Below, piece by piece: positions 48,874-57,848 of a DNA stretch of 64,000 nucleotides (its first letter is position 1; each line of letters starts with the position of its first letter). The notes under the pieces are model-generated. The model made no database searches and was not told the origin of the DNA. It saw nothing but the letters and a program-made list of their open reading frames with translations. Source of the DNA: Candidatus Methanimicrococcus odontotermitis (GTDB taxonomy: Archaea > Halobacteriota > Methanosarcinia > Methanosarcinales > Methanosarcinaceae). Location of the stretch: assembly GCA_031286065.1 (NCBI GenBank), contig JAITUZ010000039.1, forward strand, positions 39,600 through 103,599. The letters run 5' to 3'. The translations under genes were made by a program, and so were the position numbers.

Positions 48874-49902
48874 TCATTTATCGTTTTTTCCTTTCAGATA
48901 TCTTTCCATCTCCCGATCAAATTCTGAGATGTAATCATCATCCTGCTTCCGGCGGAATTCAGCATAAATGCCGCTGACCTTTTTTACAGCCTCTTCGTGA
49001 GAGACCGTACCTTTTCCGTCAAGCACGTTGCGGCGATTATTCGTAAGGAAGTGATCGGTTTCGGCCAGCCAATCCCGCATACTCATCAGAACCTGATCTT
49101 CAGCCATCAGTTCCGCGTAGTCGATGAACATTGTAACAAAACGGTTGAGTCGAGAAAGTTCCCTTTCGTTCAGATAGTTTTTGGCTGTCAATGCATCGCT
49201 TTTGAGTATTTTCCCTGCGGGGGCGGCTTTCCACGTGGTCAATCCCATTGTCGGGCTGTCACCGGTAACGCGTTCACTGATCAGTTCAGCCGCCGTCTTT
49301 CCAGTTACGGCAAAATGCAGCTTGTTCTGGACGAAAGCATAAAACGCTTTTGTCGTTTCACTGCTTTTGTCATAGTCATAGCTGCATTGCTCAAATATAT
49401 CGGAAATTTTTTGATACGCTCGGCGTTCACTGACACGAATCTCACGAATCCGCTCCAGGAGTTCTTCAAAATAATCTTTACCAAAAGATCTGCCGTTTTT
49501 GAGCATCTCATCGTTGAGCACAAAGCCCTTTTGTATGTATTCTCTCAGCGTTGCCGTTGCCCATTGGCGGAAACGGGTTGCTTTCTTAGAATTTACCCGA
49601 TACCCGACAGCAATAATGGCATCAAGATTATAAAAATCCATGGAACGCTTTATATCTCTTCCGCCCTCGTTTTGAACTATTTCCATTTTGGAAACAGTTG
49701 AGTTTCGCTCCAACTCTTCATCATCATATATATTCTGAAGATGTTTTGAAATTGCCGGCACATTGACATCAAACAGCTCCGCCATTGCCTTTTGAGTCAG
49801 CCACAGGTTTTCATTTTTGAAGAAGACCTCCACATAAATCTTGTCGCCGCCATAGCTGTACAGCAAGATTTCACCGTTTTTTACACTCAAATTCTCCGTC
49901 AA
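48874..49902 (-). CDS. RhuM-family protein, relic of a type I restriction operon
   Basis: 342 residues of the RhuM family: the N-terminal VEVFFKNENLWLTQKAMAELFDVNVPAISKHLQNIYDDEEL (core LWLTQKAMAELFDVNVPAIS) is a KilA-N/Bro-like DNA-binding segment. RDIKRSMDFYNLDAIIAVGYRVNS is the family signature (core FYNLDAIIAVGYRVNSKKA). RhuM genes often sit between hsdM and hsdS; the function is unclear, and a toxin or phage-defence accessory role has been suggested. The start is TTG at 49902, supported by GGAGGAG five bases upstream, overlapping the stop of an hsdM-like fragment. Confidence 0.82.
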   Translation of the reverse strand: MTENLSVKNGEILLYSYGGDKIYVEVFFKNENLWLTQKAMAELFDVNVPAISKHLQNIYDDEELERNSTVSKMEIVQNEGGRDIKRSMDFYNLDAIIAVGYRVNSKKATRFRQWATATLREYIQKGFVLNDEMLKNGRSFGKDYFEELLERIREIRVSERRAYQKISDIFEQCSYDYDKSSETTKAFYAFVQNKLHFAVTGKTAAELISERVTGDSPTMGLTTWKAAPAGKILKSDALTAKNYLNERELSRLNRFVTMFIDYAELMAEDQVLMSMRDWLAETDHFLTNNRRNVLDGKGTVSHEEAVKKVSGIYAEFRRKQDDDYISEFDREMERYLKGKNDK

Positions 49903-50009
49903 AGCATCTCCTCCGGTTCAGTCAATCCCTTAATAATCTCATTTTCCATCTCGTGCAGGTCAGCAATAATTTCTATTACAGGAGGGTACCCTACCTGTTT
50001 GTACTCATA
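49899..50009 (-). pseudogene. C-terminal scrap of a type I restriction methyltransferase (HsdM-like)
   Basis: The last ~36 codons on the minus strand (YKQVGYPPVIEIIADLHEME, then NEIIKGLTEPEEML) look like the coiled C-terminus of HsdM. The TGA overlaps the TTG of RhuM, the usual coupling in intact operons. The rest of the gene and any hsdS or hsdR are absent. Confidence 0.4.
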
Positions 50010-50107
50010 TTTAATAGATCTGATTTTGAAATAATTAATAGATCTTTAATACCAGCCGTTAAAGTTTATACTTTCCGCAATTGTTTGAGTCTGATCCGAT
50101 TGAAACC

Positions 50108-50116
50108 TTTATATAA
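50108..50116 (+). promoter_or_regulatory. TATA box for tRNA-Pro
   Basis: TTTATATAA lies about 47 bases before the mature tRNA 5' end, a common distance for archaeal tRNA promoters with a short 5' leader. Confidence 0.5.
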
Positions 50117-50162
50117 TAAAAACGGTTTTTACACTTGCTTTTTTAAACAAAATAACCTCAAT

Positions 50163-50240
50163 GGGGCTTTAGGGTAGCTTGGTCCATCCTGCAAGGCTGG
50201 GGGTCTTGCGACCTGAGTTCAAATCTCAGAAGCCCCACCA
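50163..50240 (+). tRNA. tRNA-Pro (GGG anticodon), CCA encoded
   Basis: The cloverleaf can be drawn by hand. The acceptor stem is GGGGCTT with AAGCCCC. The anticodon stem CAAGG/TCTTG closes a 7-base loop CTGGGGG, which gives anticodon GGG. The T arm is CTGAG-TTCAAAT-CTCAG, the discriminator is A, and CCA is encoded. No intron is seen. Confidence 0.85.
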
Positions 50241-50472
50241 TTCACTTTTTAGTTCAGTTTTCTTCTGACGCGTTCTTTTACCGTTTTCTTCCGCCCTGCA
50301 TTTTCGCCGCTTGCTCATTTGCAGCATTATTTAAAACAGCGGCATTGGGATTTAAGCAGCTCTTTGATTTCAATACTAATTTTGCTCAGGCTCTGCCGCT
50401 TCGCCTTTCGATTCAGTCTCAATAAAAATATATACCATCTAAGCGTACCGAAATGAATTCATTGATTTAAAA
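50241..50472. other. Intergenic region between tRNA-Pro and the DAP-decarboxylase-like gene
   Basis: No gene in 232 bases. A T-run follows the tRNA at once (TTCACTTTTTAG), likely its terminator. AAAAATATATACC near 50425-50437 may be the promoter of the next gene. Confidence 0.4.
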
Positions 50473-50493
50473 ATGAGAATTCAGAGGCTTATT

Positions 50494-51756
50494 ATGGTTT
50501 CAAAAGAACTTCCCTTTACCAAAACGCAAATCGAAGAAATTATCAAGACGTATCCCACGCCGTTTCACATTTATGATGAAAAAGCGATTCGCGGCAACGC
50601 CGAAGACATGAAACGCGCTTTTTCAATCGTGAACGGATTCAAAGAATACTTTGCGATCAAAGCGCTCCCGAATCCCTATATTTTAAAAATTCTCGCCGAA
50701 CACGGATTCGGCGCCGACTGCAGCTCTCTGCCGGAATTGCTGCTGGCGCAGGAGGCGGGCATTACGGGGGAAAACATCATGTTCAGCTCCAACGACACGC
50801 CGGCCGAAGAATTCAAAAAAGCCAAAGAACTCGGCGCCGTCATCAATTTGGATGACATTTCACATATCGAAGTTCTGGAAAAGGCGACCGGCCTTCCCGA
50901 CATCGTTTGTTTCAGATACAATCCGGGACCTTTAAAAGGCGGCAACGAACTCATCGGAAAACCCGAAGAAGCGAAATACGGCTTCACGCGAGAACAGCTT
51001 TTTGAAGGCTACGAAATTCTAAAAAAGAAAGGCGTCAAAAGATTCGGCCTGCACACGATGGTCGCGTCAAACGAGCTGAACGTCGATTATTTTGTGGAGA
51101 CCGCGCGCATTTTGTTTGAAGTGATCGTTGAAATTTCTCAAAAACTTGAAGTCGGCTTTGAATTCGTGAATCTCGGCGGCGGCATCGGCATCCCTTACCG
51201 CCCCGAACAGGAACGCGTGTCTTTTGACGCGGTGGCCGTCGGCGTGAAAAAGGCGTATGATGAGACAATCGGAAAAGCAGAAATCGCGCAGCCGAACGTT
51301 TACTTTGAATGCGGCCGCGTGATTACGGGACCTTACGGCTATCTGGTCACAGAAGTCCGCCACATGAAACACATCTACAAAGATTATGTCGGAACGGACG
51401 CCTGTATGGCAAATCTCATGCGTCCCGGCATTTACGGCGCTTACCACCACATCACCGTTCTCGGCAAAGAAAACGCCCCGCTGACCCGTAAATACGATGT
51501 GACCGGCTCCCTTTGTGAAAACAACGATAAATTCGCCGTCGATCGGATGCTTCCCGAAATCAATCGCGGCGATTTGCTCGTGATTCATGACACCGGCGCG
51601 CACGGATTCGCGATGGGTTTTAATTACAACGGAAAACTGCGTTCCGCCGAACTTCTCTTAAGACCCGACGGCGGTGTTTTCAAGATTAGGAGAGCGGAAA
51701 CGGTTGAAGATTATTTCACGACATTGGATTTGAAAGGTTTGAAGTCTTTTAGATGA
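50494..51756 (+). CDS. lysA: Diaminopimelate decarboxylase-like PLP enzyme
   Basis: Fold type III PLP decarboxylase, probably meso-diaminopimelate to lysine. 420 residues from the ATG at 50494 (AGAGG upstream); another in-frame ATG lies at 50473. The PLP lysine is in YFAIKALPNPYIL, the phosphate-binding glycines in NLGGGIGIPYRPE, and the second-subunit residues in the GSLCENNDKFA region (cysteine in SLCE). The sequence is of the long bacterial-like subgroup, so another related amino acid or polyamine precursor is possible. Confidence 0.82.
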   Translation: MVSKELPFTKTQIEEIIKTYPTPFHIYDEKAIRGNAEDMKRAFSIVNGFKEYFAIKALPNPYILKILAEHGFGADCSSLPELLLAQEAGITGENIMFSSNDTPAEEFKKAKELGAVINLDDISHIEVLEKATGLPDIVCFRYNPGPLKGGNELIGKPEEAKYGFTREQLFEGYEILKKKGVKRFGLHTMVASNELNVDYFVETARILFEVIVEISQKLEVGFEFVNLGGGIGIPYRPEQERVSFDAVAVGVKKAYDETIGKAEIAQPNVYFECGRVITGPYGYLVTEVRHMKHIYKDYVGTDACMANLMRPGIYGAYHHITVLGKENAPLTRKYDVTGSLCENNDKFAVDRMLPEINRGDLLVIHDTGAHGFAMGFNYNGKLRSAELLLRPDGGVFKIRRAETVEDYFTTLDLKGLKSFR

Positions 51757-51769
51757 ATAAAAACCAAAA

Positions 51770-52281
51770 AAAAGAGATTATTTTATGGGTTTTAAAGGGC
51801 GTTCAATTTATATTATTTTTCTGAAAAAAAGATGTTCAGATTTGAAAAATAAAAAAAGATGAAACAACCGCCTCCAACGACGCGTTTCACAAGCGAAGCG
51901 AGTGAAAGAAGGCGTTGGAGATTCGCCCCATGATATTATAAGCCCGTGTAATCGTTTTCAGATTTTTAAAAAAATTGAGTTGTTTTTAAATTTTAAAAAA
52001 ACTTGAATCATATTTAAACTTTGGAAACACTTGAATGTGTTTTAATCTCACACGGTATCAGCCGCAATCTCAATTTCATTCGCTTCACTCATGAAATTTT
52101 CGATTTGCGGTCGTTTATGAACTTTTCTTTAAACTAATAATAAGCGAACATCCGCTTTTACTAATTTTCAAATCCGAACGCCGAGTAAAATCCGAAAAAA
52201 TAAAGAGATTATTTGGGGTTTTAACAGGCGTTCGGGTTTTCAATATTTTTCAAAAAAAGGATGTTCAGACTTGAAAAAATA
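51770..52281. repeat. Noncoding repeat cluster: direct and inverted copies of a ~60-80 bp element plus two hairpins
   Basis: The 547-base gap between two genes holds no ORF but is full of structure. A unit at about 51770-51850 recurs at 52199-52281 (GAGATTATTT, TTTTAA, GGCGTTC, GATGTTCAGA, TTGAAAAA in the same order). A third copy in inverted orientation lies at about 52145-52195 (GAACATCCG...TTTTCAAATCCGAACGCC), so the last two form a fold-back of about 120 bases. Between the copies are two hairpins: CTCCAACG/CGTTGGAG (51872-51879 and 51913-51920) with inner TTTCAC/GTGAAA, and CCGCAA...ATTTCAT/ATGAAAT...TTGCGG (52062-52110). A weaker relative is at 17341-17397. Confidence 0.65.
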
Positions 52282-52303
52282 ATTGGAAGGAAAAAATCAT
52301 TCA

Positions 52304-53551
52304 TCATTCGTTTTCCAAAATATCCGAAAACTTAAACTGTTTCGTTTTCGGTTTCGAGCCGATTTCAAAAAAGTCATTCGCCGCTTTTGAAACGGCTTCC
52401 AAATGTTCTTTCGGCGCGAAAACGCCCATTTTCCAATTGGCGACTTGAACGCTTTCCAAATCTTTAATGAAAAGAGAAGTGTCGGTCAATTTTTTCATGC
52501 CGTCAGCCGTCATAACAAGCGCTTTCATCTCTGCCATGGCGGGTTTTGACGGGATGTCAATAATGACGGCTTCAGGTTCAACGCGGGCGTTTTCCGCGAT
52601 TTCCGCTTCGATTCGGGCGGTGCGATTGCGCTGCGCAAAAATATTATTCAATCCGATGGATTCAATGCCTGTGTAAAGAGCGCGCTTGTACAAATTCCGG
52701 TCATCCAGGCGCCGCGCGATTTCACCGGCGAAGCCGGTGTCGTTTCTTAATACGGACATTAAGCTTGTGTCATCCAAACGCGCGAATTCTTGAGGGTGGA
52801 CGATTTGATTTTCCAGAAGATAAGCGCAGGCGCGGGAACACATGGTTTCGGAAATTCTTGAAACGTGATGGTAATAAACAGAAACGTTCATCCAATATCT
52901 TGAAACGAGAAGACCTTCAGCCGCGCGGATAGCTCCCGCATTCAAAACAAGCTTATCTTCAAAATATTCCAAATGATTGAGCAGACGCATATAATCAATA
53001 CTGCCCGAGGCGACTCCCGTATAATGCATGTCGCGCGCCAGATAATCCATTTTGTCGACATCGATTTCACTGCTGAGAATCTGACTGACAGACGTTTCGC
53101 CCGCAATGTGTTTAGCGATTCTTGAAGGCGCAAATCCGTGGTCGTTCAAAACGTCGCCGACTTCCGTTCCGGTCAGGATGTGGCGGACATCATCATGGCT
53201 TTTGCGCGTGTATTGTTCAATCAGTTTTTCCGTGGCGTGCGAAAACGGGCCGTGGCCGATATCATGAAGAAGCGCGGCAACAACGATTTCATCCAAATCA
53301 TCATAATCCGTTACGGCGGAGACAGAATCTTTGTTTTCACGAAGGATTTTCAAAAAAAGAGAAGCCAGATGCATGGCACCCATACTGTGTTCAAAACGCG
53401 TATGATTGGCGCCGGGATAAACGAGATTTGAAAAGCCGAGCTGCTTGATGCGGCGAAGGCGCTGCATTTGAGGCGTGTCAAAGAGCGCGCTTTTCATTTG
53501 ATCAAAGTCAATATATCCGTGAATCGGATCTAAAATCACATTTCGATCCAT
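52304..53551 (-). CDS. HD-domain phosphohydrolase (dNTPase-like)
   Basis: 415 residues. It begins MDRNVILDPIHGYIDFDQ and carries the HD motif set: RFEHSMGAMHLA (first His), LLHDIGHGPFSHATE (His-Asp) and a downstream DVDKMDYLARDMHYTG motif (second Asp). This is the layout of the archaeal and bacterial YdhJ/SAMHD1-like HD proteins that hydrolyse deoxynucleotides or related phosphates. The ATG at 53551 is preferred over a TTG at 53563. Confidence 0.87.
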   Translation of the reverse strand: MDRNVILDPIHGYIDFDQMKSALFDTPQMQRLRRIKQLGFSNLVYPGANHTRFEHSMGAMHLASLFLKILRENKDSVSAVTDYDDLDEIVVAALLHDIGHGPFSHATEKLIEQYTRKSHDDVRHILTGTEVGDVLNDHGFAPSRIAKHIAGETSVSQILSSEIDVDKMDYLARDMHYTGVASGSIDYMRLLNHLEYFEDKLVLNAGAIRAAEGLLVSRYWMNVSVYYHHVSRISETMCSRACAYLLENQIVHPQEFARLDDTSLMSVLRNDTGFAGEIARRLDDRNLYKRALYTGIESIGLNNIFAQRNRTARIEAEIAENARVEPEAVIIDIPSKPAMAEMKALVMTADGMKKLTDTSLFIKDLESVQVANWKMGVFAPKEHLEAVSKAANDFFEIGSKPKTKQFKFSDILENE

Positions 53552-53572
53552 TATTATCAGCAATTTTTAAGT

Positions 53573-53664
53573 TTCGGGCGGTGCGAAGCAGTGAGCCGGA
53601 CACATTCGGGCGGTGCGAAGCAGCGAGCCGGACACATTCGGGCGATGCGAAGCAGCGAGCCGAA
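53573..53664. repeat. Three tandem copies of a 32-bp GC-rich repeat
   Basis: Units start at TTCGGG in 53573, 53605 and 53637; the third is shortened at its end. Each contains GTGCGAAGCAGCGAGCC with one or two changes. They lie immediately upstream of the HD protein start and stand out in an AT-rich gap. Units are contiguous, so it is not a CRISPR. Confidence 0.85.
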
Positions 53665-53864
53665 TAATTTATGAATGAATGTAATAAAATCAAAATCCGT
53701 ATTTATAAACTCTTCTTTAATTCTTCAGATATTTGTCATTCATTCAGAAAGATTTTACATTTTTATGACAGCTCCGCCGAAAAACTGAAAAAAGCGGCGC
53801 AAAAAATCCGCCGCCGTTGATTAGGTTTAAATAGCTGAAAATAAAAAAGCGAACTGGTGTCTTC

Positions 53865-54974
53865 ATGGATGCATTTAAACTGAAAAACAGAGACATATCC
53901 AAATCAGAATGTTTGGAACTGTTCGAAAATGATGATTTGTTCTTCGACACGCTCAAAGCGGCCGATGAGCTGCGCAAAGAAATCTGCGGCGATTCCGTGA
54001 CGTATATTATCAATGCGAACCTCAATTTTACAAATGTCTGTTCGCTGAATTGCGGCTTCTGCGCATTCAAAGCCAAATCCGGAGACGAACACGCTTATTT
54101 CATGACACCTGAGCAGGTCGGAAAAAAAGCGCTCGCTGCCCGGCAGGCCGGCGCAATGGAAGTTTGCGTTCAAGGCGGAATCCGCAAAGAAATCGATACT
54201 TATTTGCAAATCGACATGATCAAAAGCATTCTCAACGAAACGGCGCCTTACGGCGGCATTTCGATCCACGGATTTTCACCGATGGAAATTCACGCGGCCG
54301 CTGAAAATGCGGGGCTGGATTTAAAAGAAGCTGTTCTGCTTCTCAAAGAAGCCGGATTGGATACGATTCCGGGAACGGCGGCGGAAATATTGGTGGACGG
54401 CGTTCGGAAAAATTTATGCCCCGGCAAATTATCAGTAAACGAATGGGAAAGAACGATTCGAATCATACACAAAGCCGGTCTTAAAACAACATCGACCATT
54501 ATGTACGGCCATATCGAAAACAACGAAGACCGCGTTGACCATCTCTTCCGGCTGAAACGCATTCAAGAAGAAACAGGCGGTTTTACGGAATTTATTCCGC
54601 TGACATATCTGCATGAAAACACGCCGCTTTACAGAAAAGGAATCGTCAAGTCCGGCGCGTCAGGTTTGGATGATTTGAGAATGTACGCGGTCCCGCGCCT
54701 GCTCTTTAAAGAACTTCTCCCCAACATTCAAGTTTCCTGGGTGAAGCTCGGCGCGAAATTCTGTCAGGTCGGACTCCGGTCAGGCGCAAATGACTTCGGC
54801 GGCACATTGATGGAAGACACCATTTCAAAAGCCGCCGGATCGAAATACGGCGCCGATATGACGCAGCAGAAAATCGAAGACTGCATCGAGCAAATCGGCA
54901 GAAAACCGCAGCTTCGAACGACAACGTACACTCACGTAGACAAAGAGCCCGCCAAAGCATTCGTTCAAGTTTAA
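53865..54974 (+). CDS. cofH: FO synthase subunit 2, CofH (coenzyme F420 biosynthesis)
   Basis: Radical SAM enzyme that joins the tyrosine-derived side chain to the ribityl-pyrimidine, making the 5-amino precursor for CofG and thus the F420 chromophore. 369 residues. The radical SAM triad is Cys59, Cys63 and Cys66 (CSLNCGFC). VQGGIRKEIDT and SIHGFSPMEIHAAAE are CofH-type. The ATG at 53865 gives an N-terminus without a clear ribosome binding site. Methanosarcinales often have several cofH copies, so another may exist elsewhere. Confidence 0.93.
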   Translation: MDAFKLKNRDISKSECLELFENDDLFFDTLKAADELRKEICGDSVTYIINANLNFTNVCSLNCGFCAFKAKSGDEHAYFMTPEQVGKKALAARQAGAMEVCVQGGIRKEIDTYLQIDMIKSILNETAPYGGISIHGFSPMEIHAAAENAGLDLKEAVLLLKEAGLDTIPGTAAEILVDGVRKNLCPGKLSVNEWERTIRIIHKAGLKTTSTIMYGHIENNEDRVDHLFRLKRIQEETGGFTEFIPLTYLHENTPLYRKGIVKSGASGLDDLRMYAVPRLLFKELLPNIQVSWVKLGAKFCQVGLRSGANDFGGTLMEDTISKAAGSKYGADMTQQKIEDCIEQIGRKPQLRTTTYTHVDKEPAKAFVQV

Positions 54975-55153
54975 TAACAGAGAAGAAAAACAGAGAAAAA
55001 ATAACAGAGAAGAAAAACAGAGAACACAAAGATTTAAGAAAGAAATTTATACTCAGACTGTAAACTGAAACTTTCTGAAATTAAATTTTTAAATTAAACT
55101 TTTAAAATGAATTGTAAAATTAGAACGGCTGACACACAAGAAGCGATGATTGT
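54975..55153. repeat. Short tandem repeat after cofH
   Basis: AATAACAGAGAAGAAAAACA recurs in tandem at about 54974 and 55003, joined by AGAGAAAA. Purely AG-rich on the plus strand. No gene fits; the remaining ~100 bases are AT-rich and probably carry the next promoter. Confidence 0.5.
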
Positions 55154-56077
55154 ATGGATGTAATTTTTGTTATTATTTTTTTGATCCTGCTTGGTTGGGT
55201 TTTAAAATCCCGCGGGTTTTTGGCGGAAAAAGACAAAGTGACGCTGAACAACATTGTCATATACGTCGGCATACCGGCGCTTGTTTTCAATTCAATGCTG
55301 ACGAACGTGAAAGCGGAGGAATTGGCATCGTTTTTCAAATTGACCGTTTTCATTTTATTGATTTCAATGATTTGCGCCGCTTTGGCCTTCGCTGTCGGCA
55401 AAAAACTGCTCAAGCTCCCGCCGAAATCACTCGCGGCATTCATCCTGGTCTGCGCCTGCGGCAACACAGCTTTCATGGGATTTCCGCTCATCACAGGATT
55501 TTACGGAACGAGCGGATTTACCCGCGCCATTTTTTGTGATGTCGCGACTTTGATTGTTGTTGTCGCGCTGGCCGGTTATTTGGGCGCGAAAGTCAGCGGC
55601 CAAAAAATCAATGTATTTAAGCAAATTTTAAAATTCCCGCCGTCAATTGCCTGGGCAATCTCACTGATTCTGATTTTATTCGGCGTCCGAATGGACATGA
55701 TGCCGAGTTTCATTCCGTCGGTTTTGAATATACTTGCGGGCGTTGTTGTTCCACTGATTATGATATCTCTTGGGATTTCACTGTCGGGAAAATATTTGAA
55801 AACCGCCCTGATTCCGGCAATCGGCGTGATGCTCATTCAATTGGTTATTGCGCCGGCCACAGGTGTTTTAGCCTCACCTCTTTTTTCATTTGCCGAATTG
55901 GATAAAAAAGTCGCCGTTTTAGAAGCAAGCATGCCGCCTGCGATGACACCGATTATTTTTGCCGAAATGTACGGATTTGACACAAAATTGATATCAGCGT
56001 CAACATTCCTGTCAACTCTCGTTTCTCTGGGATCGATCCCGATTCTGCATACGCTTTTAGAATCCGGATTGATTTGA
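55154..56077 (+). CDS. AEC-family (auxin efflux carrier-like) permease
   Basis: 307 residues with about ten membrane helices in two five-helix halves, as in AEC permeases. It begins MDVIFVIIFLILLGWVLKSRG. The conserved parts are VCACGNTAFMGFPLITGFYG and EASMPPAMTPIIFAEMYGFD. Prokaryotic members export or import small organic acids such as malate; the substrate here is unknown. Confidence 0.87.
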   Translation: MDVIFVIIFLILLGWVLKSRGFLAEKDKVTLNNIVIYVGIPALVFNSMLTNVKAEELASFFKLTVFILLISMICAALAFAVGKKLLKLPPKSLAAFILVCACGNTAFMGFPLITGFYGTSGFTRAIFCDVATLIVVVALAGYLGAKVSGQKINVFKQILKFPPSIAWAISLILILFGVRMDMMPSFIPSVLNILAGVVVPLIMISLGISLSGKYLKTALIPAIGVMLIQLVIAPATGVLASPLFSFAELDKKVAVLEASMPPAMTPIIFAEMYGFDTKLISASTFLSTLVSLGSIPILHTLLESGLI

Positions 56078-56206
56078 TTCTGCAAAAACATCGGCTTCAC
56101 TCCGCAAAATAGTTTTTCCGAAAAAGAGAACAGATTTTGCGTTCAGCCCGCAATAAAATATATGAATGAAAGAAACCTCAGAATGAATTAAAAACAACGT
56201 GACATT

Positions 56207-57838
56207 ATGGTGAACTATCAGACGATGCCCGAACCGGAAAAGATCCGCCATCTTAAAAAGCACGCGGATTCAGCGGCGCGCTTGATCAAACAATATTCAT
56301 ATGTTTGTTTGGTGACGCATAACGATTCGGACGGTTTGACGAGTGCCGCGATTATGATACAGGCGCTCAAAAGAGAAGGGATCACATATTACCACAAAAT
56401 CTTTCCGAAATTAGACGCTTCTTTAGTTTCTGTTTTACAATCCTCTTTTCCGGAAGACTTCTTGATTATTTTCTGTGATATCGGAAGCGGCCAAGCGGAA
56501 TTTTTATCTGCGCTCCCCAATCCGATGGTGATTTTAGACCATCATGTCCCGGTCGGAAAAACGCCTGCGAAAGTCGTTGTCAACCCGATGACCGTCGGCT
56601 TGGAAGGCTCGTACATGATTTCCGGCGCAGGCGTTTCTTATTTAACGGCGCGGGCGATGAATGAAAAAAACGCGGATTTGTCTTCGCTGGCTGTTGCGGG
56701 CATGATCGGGGACCGGCAGTTGATGGTTTCTGCAAACGCCGATATTTTAGCGCAGGCCAAAGAAGCCGACGTGATTGTCAGCCGCCGCGGGTTAAAAGTC
56801 GGCGACGGCGCTTTATTCGATATTTTCATGAGAACGACCGAGCCGTATTTGGATATCACGGGAAAGCCGGATGAAATCCGTTCTTTTTTAGCCGAATTGG
56901 ATTTGGATGAAAACCAAAACATTCATGAGTTAACCGACGCGGAAATGGATCGTCTGTGTGACGCGGTTTTGTCAAAACTGGCGCCGCTGGACAGCCCTGA
57001 CGCTGTTGAAGCGGCTGCCGGCGAAATCTATTATTTGAAAAACCAATTGGTAGAGAATGTTTTTGATTTTGCCGGCATATTGGACAGCTGCAGCAAAGAG
57101 GAAGATTATGAAGCGGCGATTGCACTTTGTTTGGGGGATAAGTCCGTCATCGGCAAATGTTTCAGCAATTACAGGCTGATTCAGGAAACGCTTATCAAAA
57201 ATCTGGCGGCGATTCTCCCGACAGCCCGGTCTTTATCAAATATTTCATACATTTACGGTAAAGATCTTCATTCGGCGGGAAATATTTCAACGACTTACAT
57301 CCGATACGTCAACCCGAGCCGTCCGTTTGTCTGCTTGAATGAAAATGACGGCGTCACGCGCATTTCCGCCCGAGGAACGCGGAATTTGATTAAATGCGGC
57401 TTGGACCTGTCCGTTGCAATCAAAGCGGCGGCGGAAAGTGTCGGCGGCAGCGGCGGCGGACACAACATCGCGTCCGGCGGCCTATTACCTCCGGGAAAAG
57501 AAACGGTTGACGCTTTTATAAAAAAGCTGAATGAAATTGTCGGCGCTCAGCTTTCCGGCAATTCGGCAAAGAAAGAGCCGGCGATCCGGATTTCAGGAAC
57601 GATCCGTTTCATGGATGAAAACGGCGCGGAAAAGGAAGAGTGTCTTTCCGAAAAGATTGTCACGTCTCTTGCGCCGGATAATATTTACGGGACGAAAACG
57701 ACGATTTGTGACGGTTCCGCCGACATTTCCATGGAATCGGAAAAAATCGGCTCTCTTTTGGCGACAGCGGATGATTTATTGATGAACGCTGACGGCGCGG
57801 TCCGCGTGAAGAAAGCGTCGCAGAAAAGAATGGAGTAA
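56207..57838 (+). CDS. DHH-family phosphoesterase, RecJ/GAN-like single-strand exonuclease
   Basis: 543 residues. DHH motifs: THNDSDGLTSAA (I), FCDIGSGQ (II) and ILDHHVPVG (III). The C-terminal DHHA1 domain has GGSGGGHNIASGGLLP (GGGH). It resembles archaeal RecJ-like proteins (GAN/GINS-associated group). Its length and insert suggest the longer archaeal paralogue; a nanoRNase or cyclic dinucleotide role is the alternative. Confidence 0.85.
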   Translation: MVNYQTMPEPEKIRHLKKHADSAARLIKQYSYVCLVTHNDSDGLTSAAIMIQALKREGITYYHKIFPKLDASLVSVLQSSFPEDFLIIFCDIGSGQAEFLSALPNPMVILDHHVPVGKTPAKVVVNPMTVGLEGSYMISGAGVSYLTARAMNEKNADLSSLAVAGMIGDRQLMVSANADILAQAKEADVIVSRRGLKVGDGALFDIFMRTTEPYLDITGKPDEIRSFLAELDLDENQNIHELTDAEMDRLCDAVLSKLAPLDSPDAVEAAAGEIYYLKNQLVENVFDFAGILDSCSKEEDYEAAIALCLGDKSVIGKCFSNYRLIQETLIKNLAAILPTARSLSNISYIYGKDLHSAGNISTTYIRYVNPSRPFVCLNENDGVTRISARGTRNLIKCGLDLSVAIKAAAESVGGSGGGHNIASGGLLPPGKETVDAFIKKLNEIVGAQLSGNSAKKEPAIRISGTIRFMDENGAEKEECLSEKIVTSLAPDNIYGTKTTICDGSADISMESEKIGSLLATADDLLMNADGAVRVKKASQKRME

Positions 57839-57848
57839 TATCTCAAAA

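Noticed and set aside
50011..50045. TTAATAGATCT direct repeat as an integration attachment site next to tRNA-Pro
   Set aside because: The copies are only 24 bases apart, lie outside the tRNA gene, and no integrase is nearby.
53573..53664. CRISPR array
   Set aside because: Units are contiguous with no spacers, only three copies, and no cas genes are in the window.
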